Shown: one piece after another, positions 23,634 to 31,388 of the stretch
Numbering within the stretch: position 1 is the stretch's first letter
How the letters are laid out: each line of letters starts with the position of its first letter
Origin: Clostridia bacterium
Lineage (GTDB): Bacteria; Bacillota; Clostridia; Oscillospirales; CAG-272
NCBI GenBank assembly: GCA_017463815.1
Contig: JAFTOK010000078.1
Coordinates: 1 to 36,896 of the forward strand
DNA: 36,896 bases
Reading direction: 5' to 3'
The notes under the pieces: generated by a model
Seen by the model: only the letters and a program-made list of their open reading frames with translations
What the model was told of the DNA's origin: nothing
Databases searched by the model: none
Program-made: the position numbers and the translations under genes

Positions 23634-26189
23634 ATGAACAAGAACATTCTTAAGCTTGCTTGCATCATACTTGCTGTTGTTATGCTCGTTTCCGCTTGCG
23701 GCGGCACGGAGCAGGGCACCACTGCGAACACGCAGAGCACGGCGAATACAACAAGCGCAAGCACTACAAATACCACACAGTCTACAACAGGAACGACACA
23801 GACAACTGTTAACCCCAACGTTCCGCAGGTAACACCCTATGACGGCACGCTTACAGACGAAGAGCTCCGCGATAAGGTGCTCGGCGGCTGGATTGGCCAG
23901 ATGGCGGGCGTTGCTTTCTTTGCGAAAACCGAGTTCGGTGCGGCGGGAAATATTATGCTTCTTTCACGCGTAGATACACTTTATGAAGAATGGAATAAAG
24001 GCATTGTTTCCATAAACGACGCGTTCGACCAGGACGACCTTTACGTTGAAATACCCTTTATGGACGCTATGGCGGAAAACGGAGCTATGTGCGACGTTTC
24101 CTATATGGCTGAAAAATTCAAAAAATCCACGTTTGCTCTTTGGCACGCAAACAAAGCGGGCAGAGATAACTTGCTTGCAGGTCTCGAATGGCCCGAATCC
24201 GGTCATTTCCTCTATAACAAACACGCAGACGATATCGACTGGCAGATAGAATGCGACTTCCTCGGTATGATGTACCCCGGTTTCGTTAACGCATCGGCAA
24301 AACGCTCCTACGATATCGGCCATATTATGAACTACGGCGACGGCGTTTACGGCGGCGTATTCGTAACGGCTATGCACGCGGCGGCGTTCACGGCAGATTC
24401 CGTTGAAGAAATTATAAACGCAGGCCTTTCCGTTATTCCCGATAACACCACGTTCAAAGACGCTATGACCCTCGTTATGGACAGCTACAAAGCAGGCGAC
24501 ACTTGGGATGAATGCTGGGGAAAACTCGAGGCTAAATACGGCACGGGCGATAAATGTGCTGAAATGGGCACGAAAAAATACAATATCGACGCTAAGCTCA
24601 ACGCGGCTTACATTCTCGTAGGCTTGCTTTGGGGCGAAGGCGATTTTGAACAGACAATGATTCTCTCTGGCAGATGCGGCCAGGACAGCGACTGCAACCC
24701 CTCCTCTGCGGCATCTATTCTCGGCAACTTCTATGGCGCATCCAAAATTCCCGATGTGTGGAAAAAAGGTCTTAACTACGATACGAAAAAATTCTCCACA
24801 ACGGAATATACTCTTAACGACGTTATAGACCTCAACATCGAGCTTATGGAAGAAGTGCTCAAAGAGCAGGGCGCTACATACAAAGACGGTGTTTGGACAA
24901 TCAAAAAAGACACGTCTTACACACCCGTTGAATGGGAACAGTGGACAGACGAGTTCGATGCAGGTCTTATTGCTACAAATACAGGCAACGGCGTGGTTAA
25001 ATTCCAGCTCGTTACAAACGGTTCCGACCCCGTTAAATCCGTGAAAATGGATATGGGCGACGGCAACGTATATAACGGCATAGTTGCGCAGTATACATAC
25101 CCCGAAACAGGCGTTTATACGGTTAAATATACCGTTGAAAGCGAAGGCGGCGTGAAGGTTGAAAAGGAAAGAAAAGTTACTGTTGAAGCGATTTCTTCCA
25201 TTCATTCCACACCTATATGCACTGTTACCGTGCCCACGGGCGGCGGCAGCAAGAATATGAACGTTATCTGCGATGGCTACGTTCCTTACGTAAGCGATAC
25301 TTCCGGCGCGGTTCAGTACGATACATACGACGGCGGTAAGGCTAAGGATTCTATCTACGTTGGCCTTGAATTTGCCGAAACTGCAAAAATAAACGGTGTG
25401 GACTTCACAGAAGGTATGCACTTCAAAGACGGCGGTTGGTTTGTATCCCAGCCCACAATAGAAGTTCTTGTAGGCGGCGAATGGAAAGCTGTGGAAACCA
25501 CAATTTCCCGCGATTATCCCACGGGTAACAGCCTCGACGCACACGGCAATAACTTCGATATTTACACGTTCATTTTCAAAGAAGCTGTTGAATGCGACGG
25601 CGTTCGCCTCGTAGGCGTTCCCGGCGGTACGGCATACTTCATAAGCGTCGGCGAAATCGTTCCCCTCGTTCCCGATGCAGACCCCAACGAAAAAATCAAA
25701 TTCGATAACGCAGATACACCCATCATCACGATTGGCACGACAAACCCCACAGGCGGCGGCAACAAGGATATAAACACCATTTGCGACGGTAAAGCCGGTA
25801 CCAATGGCGTTGGTTCTTCTCAGTACGACACGTACGCAGGCGCACGCCCCGGTATCACGGAATACGTAGGCTATATCTATAAAGATGCAGTTACGGTAAC
25901 GGGCATCGTATACCAGGAAGGCGCACACAGCGCAGACGGCGGCTGGTTCAAGGGCGGCACGCTCAAAATAGAAGCGCTTGTGAACGGCGAATGGAAAGAG
26001 GTTGCTTCCGACGTTGACACGGTTTACCCGAACGGCGACACCCAGACGGCACACGGCAGCGCATATGAGGAGTTTACGTTCACCCTCACAACACCCGTTG
26101 AATGTAAAGGCATACGCCTTATCGGCACGGCGGGCGGTACAGGCGGTTGGGTTGGCATAAGCGAGCTCACAGTAAACACAGCAAAATAA
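23634..26189 (+). CDS. ADP-ribosylglycohydrolase-fold lipoprotein with PKD-like and two discoidin-like domains (paralogue A)
   Basis: An 851-residue surface protein. Lipobox LVSAC gives lipidated Cys22, followed by a Thr/Ser/Asn-rich linker (23-65). The catalytic domain (about 72-425) has the ADP-ribosylglycohydrolase (DraG, PF03747) pattern: GGWIGQMAG where GDAxG is usual, DQDDLYVE (132-139) for the T-D-D metal motif, and GQDSDC (349-354) for the D-x-D-T motif. A PKD-like beta domain follows (about 440-518, MDMGDGNVYNGIVAQYTYPETGVYTVKYT), then two homologous discoidin-like modules (about 525-677 and 690-848). It should act outside the cell. The substrate could be ADP-ribose links or a glycan; this cannot be told from sequence. 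GGAGGT precedes the ATG. Confidence 0.8.
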   Translation: MNKNILKLACIILAVVMLVSACGGTEQGTTANTQSTANTTSASTTNTTQSTTGTTQTTVNPNVPQVTPYDGTLTDEELRDKVLGGWIGQMAGVAFFAKTEFGAAGNIMLLSRVDTLYEEWNKGIVSINDAFDQDDLYVEIPFMDAMAENGAMCDVSYMAEKFKKSTFALWHANKAGRDNLLAGLEWPESGHFLYNKHADDIDWQIECDFLGMMYPGFVNASAKRSYDIGHIMNYGDGVYGGVFVTAMHAAAFTADSVEEIINAGLSVIPDNTTFKDAMTLVMDSYKAGDTWDECWGKLEAKYGTGDKCAEMGTKKYNIDAKLNAAYILVGLLWGEGDFEQTMILSGRCGQDSDCNPSSAASILGNFYGASKIPDVWKKGLNYDTKKFSTTEYTLNDVIDLNIELMEEVLKEQGATYKDGVWTIKKDTSYTPVEWEQWTDEFDAGLIATNTGNGVVKFQLVTNGSDPVKSVKMDMGDGNVYNGIVAQYTYPETGVYTVKYTVESEGGVKVEKERKVTVEAISSIHSTPICTVTVPTGGGSKNMNVICDGYVPYVSDTSGAVQYDTYDGGKAKDSIYVGLEFAETAKINGVDFTEGMHFKDGGWFVSQPTIEVLVGGEWKAVETTISRDYPTGNSLDAHGNNFDIYTFIFKEAVECDGVRLVGVPGGTAYFISVGEIVPLVPDADPNEKIKFDNADTPIITIGTTNPTGGGNKDINTICDGKAGTNGVGSSQYDTYAGARPGITEYVGYIYKDAVTVTGIVYQEGAHSADGGWFKGGTLKIEALVNGEWKEVASDVDTVYPNGDTQTAHGSAYEEFTFTLTTPVECKGIRLIGTAGGTGGWVGISELTVNTAK

Positions 26190-26253
26190 AGATGGTTCCG
26201 TGCCTTCTTTGCCCACGGCAAGGAATGGCAAATGAGGATAACACAACGAACAA

Positions 26254-26281
26254 CCCGCAGGGAATTTTTCCTTGTGGGTAT
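26254..26281 (+). promoter_or_regulatory. hairpin in the gap between the two paralogues
   Basis: The stem ACCCGCAGGGA/TCCTTGTGGGT has a short T-rich loop and no U-tract after it. It lies in the 128-nt gap and may be an mRNA processing or stabilising element. No clear promoter is seen in the gap. Confidence 0.4.
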
Positions 26282-26317
26282 TCGTGTTTGTACGGCGATA
26301 TTAAAAAGGTGATTTCT

Positions 26318-28777
26318 ATGAAAAAACAAGCTCTGAAACTCTGTGCTTTTCTGCTTGCGGCGTTGCTCCTGCTCGCTTCTTGCGGAAAAAGCGGCACATC
26401 ACACACTAGCGCAACGAGCGCTTCCACGTCGGGCACGACCGCTTCGGGCTCCTCGTCTGCCACGAGCGGCACGGTGGTTGCCCCCGAGGTTAAAAACGTG
26501 AAAATTTCCGAAGATGAGCTATATGATAAGCTCGTGGGCGGTTGGCTCGGGCAGATGGTGGGCGTTTCCTGGTCTGCCTCCACAGAGTTCCGCTGGTGTG
26601 GGCAAATTATACCCGAGGGCGGTATGGACACCTGGACACCTTCGATGATAAACAACGCCTTCGGTCAGGACGATATATACGTCGAAATTCCCTTCCTCGA
26701 CGCTATGAAAGAAAACGGAGCTATGTGCCCTGTTTCTTATATGGCGGATAAATTCCGCGATTCCGCTTTCCCCCTCTGGCACGCGAACAAGTACGGCAGA
26801 GATAACCTGCTCGCGGGCATAGAATACCCCGATTCGGGCCATTACCTCTACAACCCCTGCGCCGACGACATCGACTGGCAAATCGAAAGCGATTTCCTAG
26901 GTATGATGTACCCCGGGCTTGTAAGCGTGGCGGCAGCACGCTCCTTTGACGTGGGCCATATTATGAACTATGGCGACGGCGTTTACGGTGGTGTTTTCGT
27001 TTCCGCTATGCACGCGGCGGCATTCACGGCGGAAAGTATGGACGAAATAGTGGCGGCGGGGCTCGCGGTCATACCCGACAACACAAAATTCAAATCGCTT
27101 ATGCTCGACGTTGTGGCAAGCTATGAAAACGGCGACACTTGGGAAGAATGCTGGCAGATGCTGGAGAGCAAATGGGCATCGGACGACAAATGCATAGGCG
27201 GCAGCGGCAATATCGACGCCAAACTCAACGCAGGCTACGTGCTGATAGGTTTGCTTTGGGGCAAGGGTGATATGGCGCAGACGATTATTATTTCCTGCCG
27301 TTGCGGGCAGGACAGCGACTGCAACCCCTCTACTGCGGCGTCCATTCTCGGCAACTTCATAGGCGCGGACGCTATCGAGGCGCAGTATAAGAATGGGCTT
27401 GACAAAACGGGCAGAAAATTTTCCAACACGAACTACACGTTTAACGAAGTTATAGAGCTCAATTTCGAGCTTATGAAAGATATTCTCACGGAATACGGCG
27501 CGGTTTACGAGGACGGCGCTTGGATTATACAAACAGAGGAAAGCTACACTCCCGTGCCTTGGGAGCAATGGAAGGACGCTTTCGACGTTTCCGTTAACGT
27601 TAAGCACACGGGCAACGGCGTTGTTGCACTTGAAATGACAAAATACGGCGAAGAAGCGCTCAAAACCGTGGAAATCGATATGGGCGACGGCAAAAAGTTC
27701 GACTTTTTCGTTGCCAAATATGCATACAACAAGGCGGGCACGTACACGGTTAAATGGACGGCTGTGGGAGTGGACGGCACGACCGTGAGCCACCAGCGCA
27801 AAATAACCATAAAAGAAGAGGTCGAAATAGAAGGCACACCTATTTGCAGTGTCACAAGCCCCACGGGTGGCGGCAGCAAGGATATAAGAACTATTTTCGA
27901 CGGCGTTACTCCCTCCGAGGGCACAGATTCTTCCGCGCTCCAATACGACACGTACTGCGGTGGAGCTGAATCCGATTTTGTGTATGCGGGGATTGAATTT
28001 AAAGGTGCATACACAATTTCGGGCGTGAAATTTACAGAGGGCAAGCATTTCCACGACGGCGGTTGGTTTGCCGAAGCGCCGTATATAGAAATCCTGACGG
28101 GCGGCGAATGGGTTAAAATCGACACGGAAATTTCAAAAGCGTACCCCGCAAACTCGCTTGAAGCACAGGGGCAATATTTTGAAACGTACACGTTCACTTT
28201 CGGCAAACCCGTGGATTGCGAGGGTGTGCGTATTTCAGGCGTGCCGGGCGGCAAGGCTTACTTTATAAGCGTGGGTGAAATCGCGCCGATTTGCGAAAAT
28301 AAAAACGATTTTGAAAACGATATGGCGTTGCCAATTTGCAGCATAACAAAACCCGAGGGCAGCGGCAGCAAGGATATTTCCGTTATTTGCGACGGCGCGG
28401 TGGGCACAGACGCAAAATCGCAGTATGACACGTATGTAAAAACCCCCGTGGGCGATGAAACGTACATAGGCTATGTTTACACGGCGGCAAAAACCGTTAC
28501 GAGCGTGGAATTTACGGAGGGTATGCACTTTAAAGACGGCGGTTGGTTCAGCGGCGGCTTAAGGGTGGAAATTCTCGTCGGCGGCAAGTGGAAAGCTGCG
28601 GAAACGACACTTTCTTCGCCCTACCCGAGCGGTAGCACAAAAGACGATTTCGGCGCGAATTTCGAGGTATACACGTTCACACTCACCTCTCCTGCGGAAT
28701 GCGATGGCGTGCGAATTATAGGCAAGGCGGGCGGCACGAGCAAATTTATCAGCGTAAGCGAGCTTGCGGTGAAATAA
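26318..28777 (+). CDS. ADP-ribosylglycohydrolase-fold lipoprotein with PKD-like and two discoidin-like domains (paralogue B)
   Basis: An 819-residue tandem paralogue of the preceding protein with the same order of parts. Lipobox LLASC gives Cys22, then a Ser/Thr-rich linker (23-55). The catalytic domain (about 63-405) has GGWLGQMVG, GQDDIYVE (116-123) and GQDSDC (330-335). A PKD-like domain (about 420-500) and two discoidin-like modules follow. DDIDWQIE.DFLGMMYPG and IMNYGDGVYGGVF are shared almost word for word with paralogue A. The acid ligands are intact, so it is probably active. The ATG at 26318 has AAGGTG upstream; a longer in-frame start overlaps paralogue A and was rejected. Confidence 0.8.
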   Translation: MKKQALKLCAFLLAALLLLASCGKSGTSHTSATSASTSGTTASGSSSATSGTVVAPEVKNVKISEDELYDKLVGGWLGQMVGVSWSASTEFRWCGQIIPEGGMDTWTPSMINNAFGQDDIYVEIPFLDAMKENGAMCPVSYMADKFRDSAFPLWHANKYGRDNLLAGIEYPDSGHYLYNPCADDIDWQIESDFLGMMYPGLVSVAAARSFDVGHIMNYGDGVYGGVFVSAMHAAAFTAESMDEIVAAGLAVIPDNTKFKSLMLDVVASYENGDTWEECWQMLESKWASDDKCIGGSGNIDAKLNAGYVLIGLLWGKGDMAQTIIISCRCGQDSDCNPSTAASILGNFIGADAIEAQYKNGLDKTGRKFSNTNYTFNEVIELNFELMKDILTEYGAVYEDGAWIIQTEESYTPVPWEQWKDAFDVSVNVKHTGNGVVALEMTKYGEEALKTVEIDMGDGKKFDFFVAKYAYNKAGTYTVKWTAVGVDGTTVSHQRKITIKEEVEIEGTPICSVTSPTGGGSKDIRTIFDGVTPSEGTDSSALQYDTYCGGAESDFVYAGIEFKGAYTISGVKFTEGKHFHDGGWFAEAPYIEILTGGEWVKIDTEISKAYPANSLEAQGQYFETYTFTFGKPVDCEGVRISGVPGGKAYFISVGEIAPICENKNDFENDMALPICSITKPEGSGSKDISVICDGAVGTDAKSQYDTYVKTPVGDETYIGYVYTAAKTVTSVEFTEGMHFKDGGWFSGGLRVEILVGGKWKAAETTLSSPYPSGSTKDDFGANFEVYTFTLTSPAECDGVRIIGKAGGTSKFISVSELAVK

Positions 28778-28803
28778 ATAAAAACATTTGGAGGTATTAC
28801 AAA

Positions 28804-29520
28804 ATGAAAAAAATAAAAATGGGAAGGTTTGCGGCGGTGCTCGCGCTCGTTCTTTGCACGGCGATGCTCTTTTCTTCCTGCGGACTCTCAAAATTGATGG
28901 GCGAAAGGAACATAACTATTCTGGTTCGCGGAAACCTTGACGAAAATTATCTCGGCGAGTTCGATGAGGACTATTTGGAGCTTATCGATTCCACGAAAGA
29001 AGATGCCGAGGCGACTTATCTCGAAAGTATGGCAACGTCGGCAGATTATTTTGCATACTATTGGGGTATCATCGGTCAGTATGAAAGCATTGAGGATTTG
29101 GAGCCCGAACTGCAGACGGCTTTGATTGAGCTTATGAAGGAAATATACAGCCACGCAAAATATGAGGTTAAAACGGCCGATTTGCAGAGCGACGGCGTGT
29201 ATAACGTGAAAATTGTAATCGACCCCATAGACATCAACGCTCGGGCGGATGAGCTTTACGAGAGCGGCACGTACGAACCCTTGGAAACATTCTTTGAAAA
29301 GACGGAAAACCTCGACTTTGACAATATGTCAGATGACGAATATTGGAAATTTTCCAATGAATACGGCTGGATTATCGTGGAAATGTTTGAATCGCTTATT
29401 CCAAACCTCGGTTACGGCGAACAGAAATCTATGATTATGCAGGTGGGCGAAATAGACGGCTACTTCCAAATCAGCGATGACGATTTTTCCCTTTTCGACA
29501 GCTACGTGCTTACGTATTGA
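28804..29520 (+). CDS. lipoprotein of unknown function, third gene of the operon
   Basis: A 238-residue protein with a lipoprotein signal (LALVLCTAMLFSSCG, lipidated Cys near 26). The mature part is acidic and mainly helical, with a central segment VKIVIDPIDINARADELYE. I do not recognise a family. GGAGGT lies 9 nt upstream, and the gene follows paralogue B by 26 nt, so co-transcription is likely. It could be an accessory or substrate-handling partner of the two enzymes (inference from position only). A strong terminator follows. Confidence 0.78.
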   Translation: MKKIKMGRFAAVLALVLCTAMLFSSCGLSKLMGERNITILVRGNLDENYLGEFDEDYLELIDSTKEDAEATYLESMATSADYFAYYWGIIGQYESIEDLEPELQTALIELMKEIYSHAKYEVKTADLQSDGVYNVKIVIDPIDINARADELYESGTYEPLETFFEKTENLDFDNMSDDEYWKFSNEYGWIIVEMFESLIPNLGYGEQKSMIMQVGEIDGYFQISDDDFSLFDSYVLTY

Positions 29521-29529
29521 TTTTGAAAC

Positions 29530-29566
29530 AAAAAGCATCACGAAATTTCGTGATGCTTTTTGTTTT
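29530..29566. terminator. bidirectional terminator
   Basis: Perfect 32-nt palindrome centred on ACGAAATTTCGT, with A5/T5 ends, between the lipoprotein gene (+) and the antiporter gene (-). Confidence 0.92.
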
Positions 29567-29572
29567 ATTAAA

Positions 29573-31006
29573 TTATTTGTTTTCGGGAGAGTTTTCTTTT
29601 TCTTCTGTTTTTTGTGCGTGGCCTCTTCTGAAAACGTAATCGTAAGCGCCGCTGAAGAAGTGTCTGTGTGCATTGTGTGGGTGAGGATTTGTTTTTTCGG
29701 CTTCGCGCTTGTGCTCGATAGCTATTCTTGCAGCTTCACGCGCGTTGAATTCTTCGCCACTGATATCGCCTGCTTTGGTGAGCGCAACCTTTGTGAGGTA
29801 CGGGCCCACAAGCTCGTAAACGAGCACGGAGAAGAGCGTGATGCTCTGTACGAGCACGCCTACTTCGCCGCCGAAAGCGAGCGCCTGGCTTGCCATACCG
29901 AGCGCAACGCCTGCCTGCGGGAGAAGCGTTATGCCGAGGTATTTTACGATGTTATCGTCGCAATGCGTTGCTCTTGCGCTGATGCTTGCGCCGAAATATT
30001 TGCCGAGGGAGCGGAACACGATGTACGCGATACCGATTACGACAAAAATCCAGTTCTGGAATACCGCGAGGTCAAGCTCTGCACCGCTTATTACGAAGAA
30101 GAGCACGAGGAGCGGGGCTGTCCATCTGTCGGCTCTTTCCATAAGCTCTTCGGAAAAGTCGCATATGTTGCAGAAGATTGTGCCGAGCATCATACAAGCG
30201 AGAAGGCTGGAGAAAGCGATGTGAACATTGCCTATCTGGAATTTAAGGGAGGATACGGCAACCGTGAGCATAACGAACGTTACGGAAACCGCCATACGTT
30301 TGGAACGGGAAAGGAAGAATTTTTCGCAGAAGTTGAAAAGGAAACCCATAATCGCGCCGAGGGCTATGGAAAGAACAACCTCGAGCAAGGGGTTCACGAG
30401 CATAGAAACGATGTCTACCGTGTTTGTGTTGATGGCTTTTGCCACACCGAAGGATATGGCGAAAACCACAAGACCTACCGCGTCGTCAAGTGCAACAACG
30501 GGCAGAAGAATGTCTGTAACGGGGCCTTTCGCCTTGTATTGGCGAACGACCATAAGCGTGGCGGCGGGGGCTGTTGCCGTGGCAACCGCGCCGAGTATTA
30601 TGGCTGCGGGCAGGGGCAAATATCCCTCGGGAAGAATGAAGGAAAGCGTGATAAGCGCCGCATCTACTATTATAGTGGTGAACACAGCCTGGAAGATGCC
30701 GATAACGGTGGCTTGTTTACCGATTTTTTTGAGCTGTGAAAGGCGGAATTCGTTGCCTATTGCGAACGCGATGAAACCGAGCGCGAGGTCGCAGAGCATA
30801 GAGTATTTTTCGGGGGAGTTGTCGCCGTGGTCAAAGCCTATGCCGAAATTGCCGAGGAGGTAAGGGCCTATTATAACACCTGCTACGAGGTATGCCGTAA
30901 CGGCGGGGAGACCGAGCTTCTTTGCAAGTCTGGAAAGCAAAAGACCGGAGAGGAGTGCTATTGAAAGCGTAAGGAAAATTGTAGCTGTGGAGGTCAATTG
31001 AGTCAT
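29573..31006 (-). CDS. cation:proton antiporter, CPA2/Kef type
   Basis: A 477-residue membrane protein with about twelve hydrophobic segments and a Na+/H+ exchanger domain (PF00999). Recognisable blocks are KKLGLPAVTAYLVAGVIIGP near the N-terminus, GAVATATAPAAT and VVALDDAVGLVVFA (the DD of the ion-binding centre), and LLPQAGVALGMA. The C-terminal tail (about 425-477) is hydrophilic and charged, with no RCK/TrkA-N nucleotide-binding domain, so it is shorter than KefB/KefC. It probably exchanges K+ or Na+ for H+. The ribosome binding site is weak (AGAAAGAAG). Confidence 0.9.
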   Translation of the reverse strand: MTQLTSTATIFLTLSIALLSGLLLSRLAKKLGLPAVTAYLVAGVIIGPYLLGNFGIGFDHGDNSPEKYSMLCDLALGFIAFAIGNEFRLSQLKKIGKQATVIGIFQAVFTTIIVDAALITLSFILPEGYLPLPAAIILGAVATATAPAATLMVVRQYKAKGPVTDILLPVVALDDAVGLVVFAISFGVAKAINTNTVDIVSMLVNPLLEVVLSIALGAIMGFLFNFCEKFFLSRSKRMAVSVTFVMLTVAVSSLKFQIGNVHIAFSSLLACMMLGTIFCNICDFSEELMERADRWTAPLLVLFFVISGAELDLAVFQNWIFVVIGIAYIVFRSLGKYFGASISARATHCDDNIVKYLGITLLPQAGVALGMASQALAFGGEVGVLVQSITLFSVLVYELVGPYLTKVALTKAGDISGEEFNAREAARIAIEHKREAEKTNPHPHNAHRHFFSGAYDYVFRRGHAQKTEEKENSPENK

Positions 31007-31056
31007 CTTCTTTCTGTGTGATTATGTTTTGCATAAAAAATGCCTTACAAAATTGT

Positions 31057-31085
31057 ATTATATCACAATAATTTCGCATATGCAA
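31057..31085 (-). promoter_or_regulatory. promoter of the antiporter gene
   Basis: Minus strand TTGCAT (31080-31085), 17 nt, TATAAT (31057-31062) with extended TGA. The 5' UTR is about 45 nt; no riboswitch fold was recognised in it. Confidence 0.7.
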
Positions 31086-31281
31086 TGTTTTTTTGAAAAA
31101 AGTGAGTAAAAATGCATTGCTTTTTGAGTATAGAATATAGAGAGGGATTTTTTTAAAAATTTTTAAAAAACAAAAAAATTTACAATTTTTTTGTCACATT
31201 TTTGTCTTTTTTAGAGTATATATATGTGAACCCGCCAAAAAGAGAAAAAATGCAAACTTTTTCCGAGCATTTGCGCGATTT

Positions 31282-31367
31282 TTACATATATATTTATGTA
31301 AGCAAATTGTAAACTTTTTTTATTCGATTATTATTTTGTTGCATTATATGCGGCAAGGTGATAAAAT
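31282..31367 (+). promoter_or_regulatory. promoter region of the ricin-metzincin gene
   Basis: TTGCAT (31339-31344), 17 nt, TAAAAT (31362-31367) with extended TGA would start transcription only about 15 nt before the ATG. Upstream lies a 7-bp-arm palindrome TTACATATATATTTATGTAA (31282-31301). The whole 31090-31380 stretch is extremely AT-rich; no gene is seen. Confidence 0.45.
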
Positions 31368-31388
31368 AAATTATAGGAGGACATCGTA

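Noticed and set aside
23964..26246. 760-codon open frame on the minus strand
   Set aside because: Antisense shadow of ADP-ribosylglycohydrolase paralogue A; the plus-strand gene has an SD, lipobox and coherent domains.
31007..31056. Possible ion or c-di-AMP riboswitch before the antiporter gene
   Set aside because: The leader is only about 45 nt and shows no conserved riboswitch core.
31179..31313. Distant inverted pair TTTACAATTT / AAATTGTAAA
   Set aside because: In such AT-rich sequence a 10-bp match over 135 nt is expected by chance.
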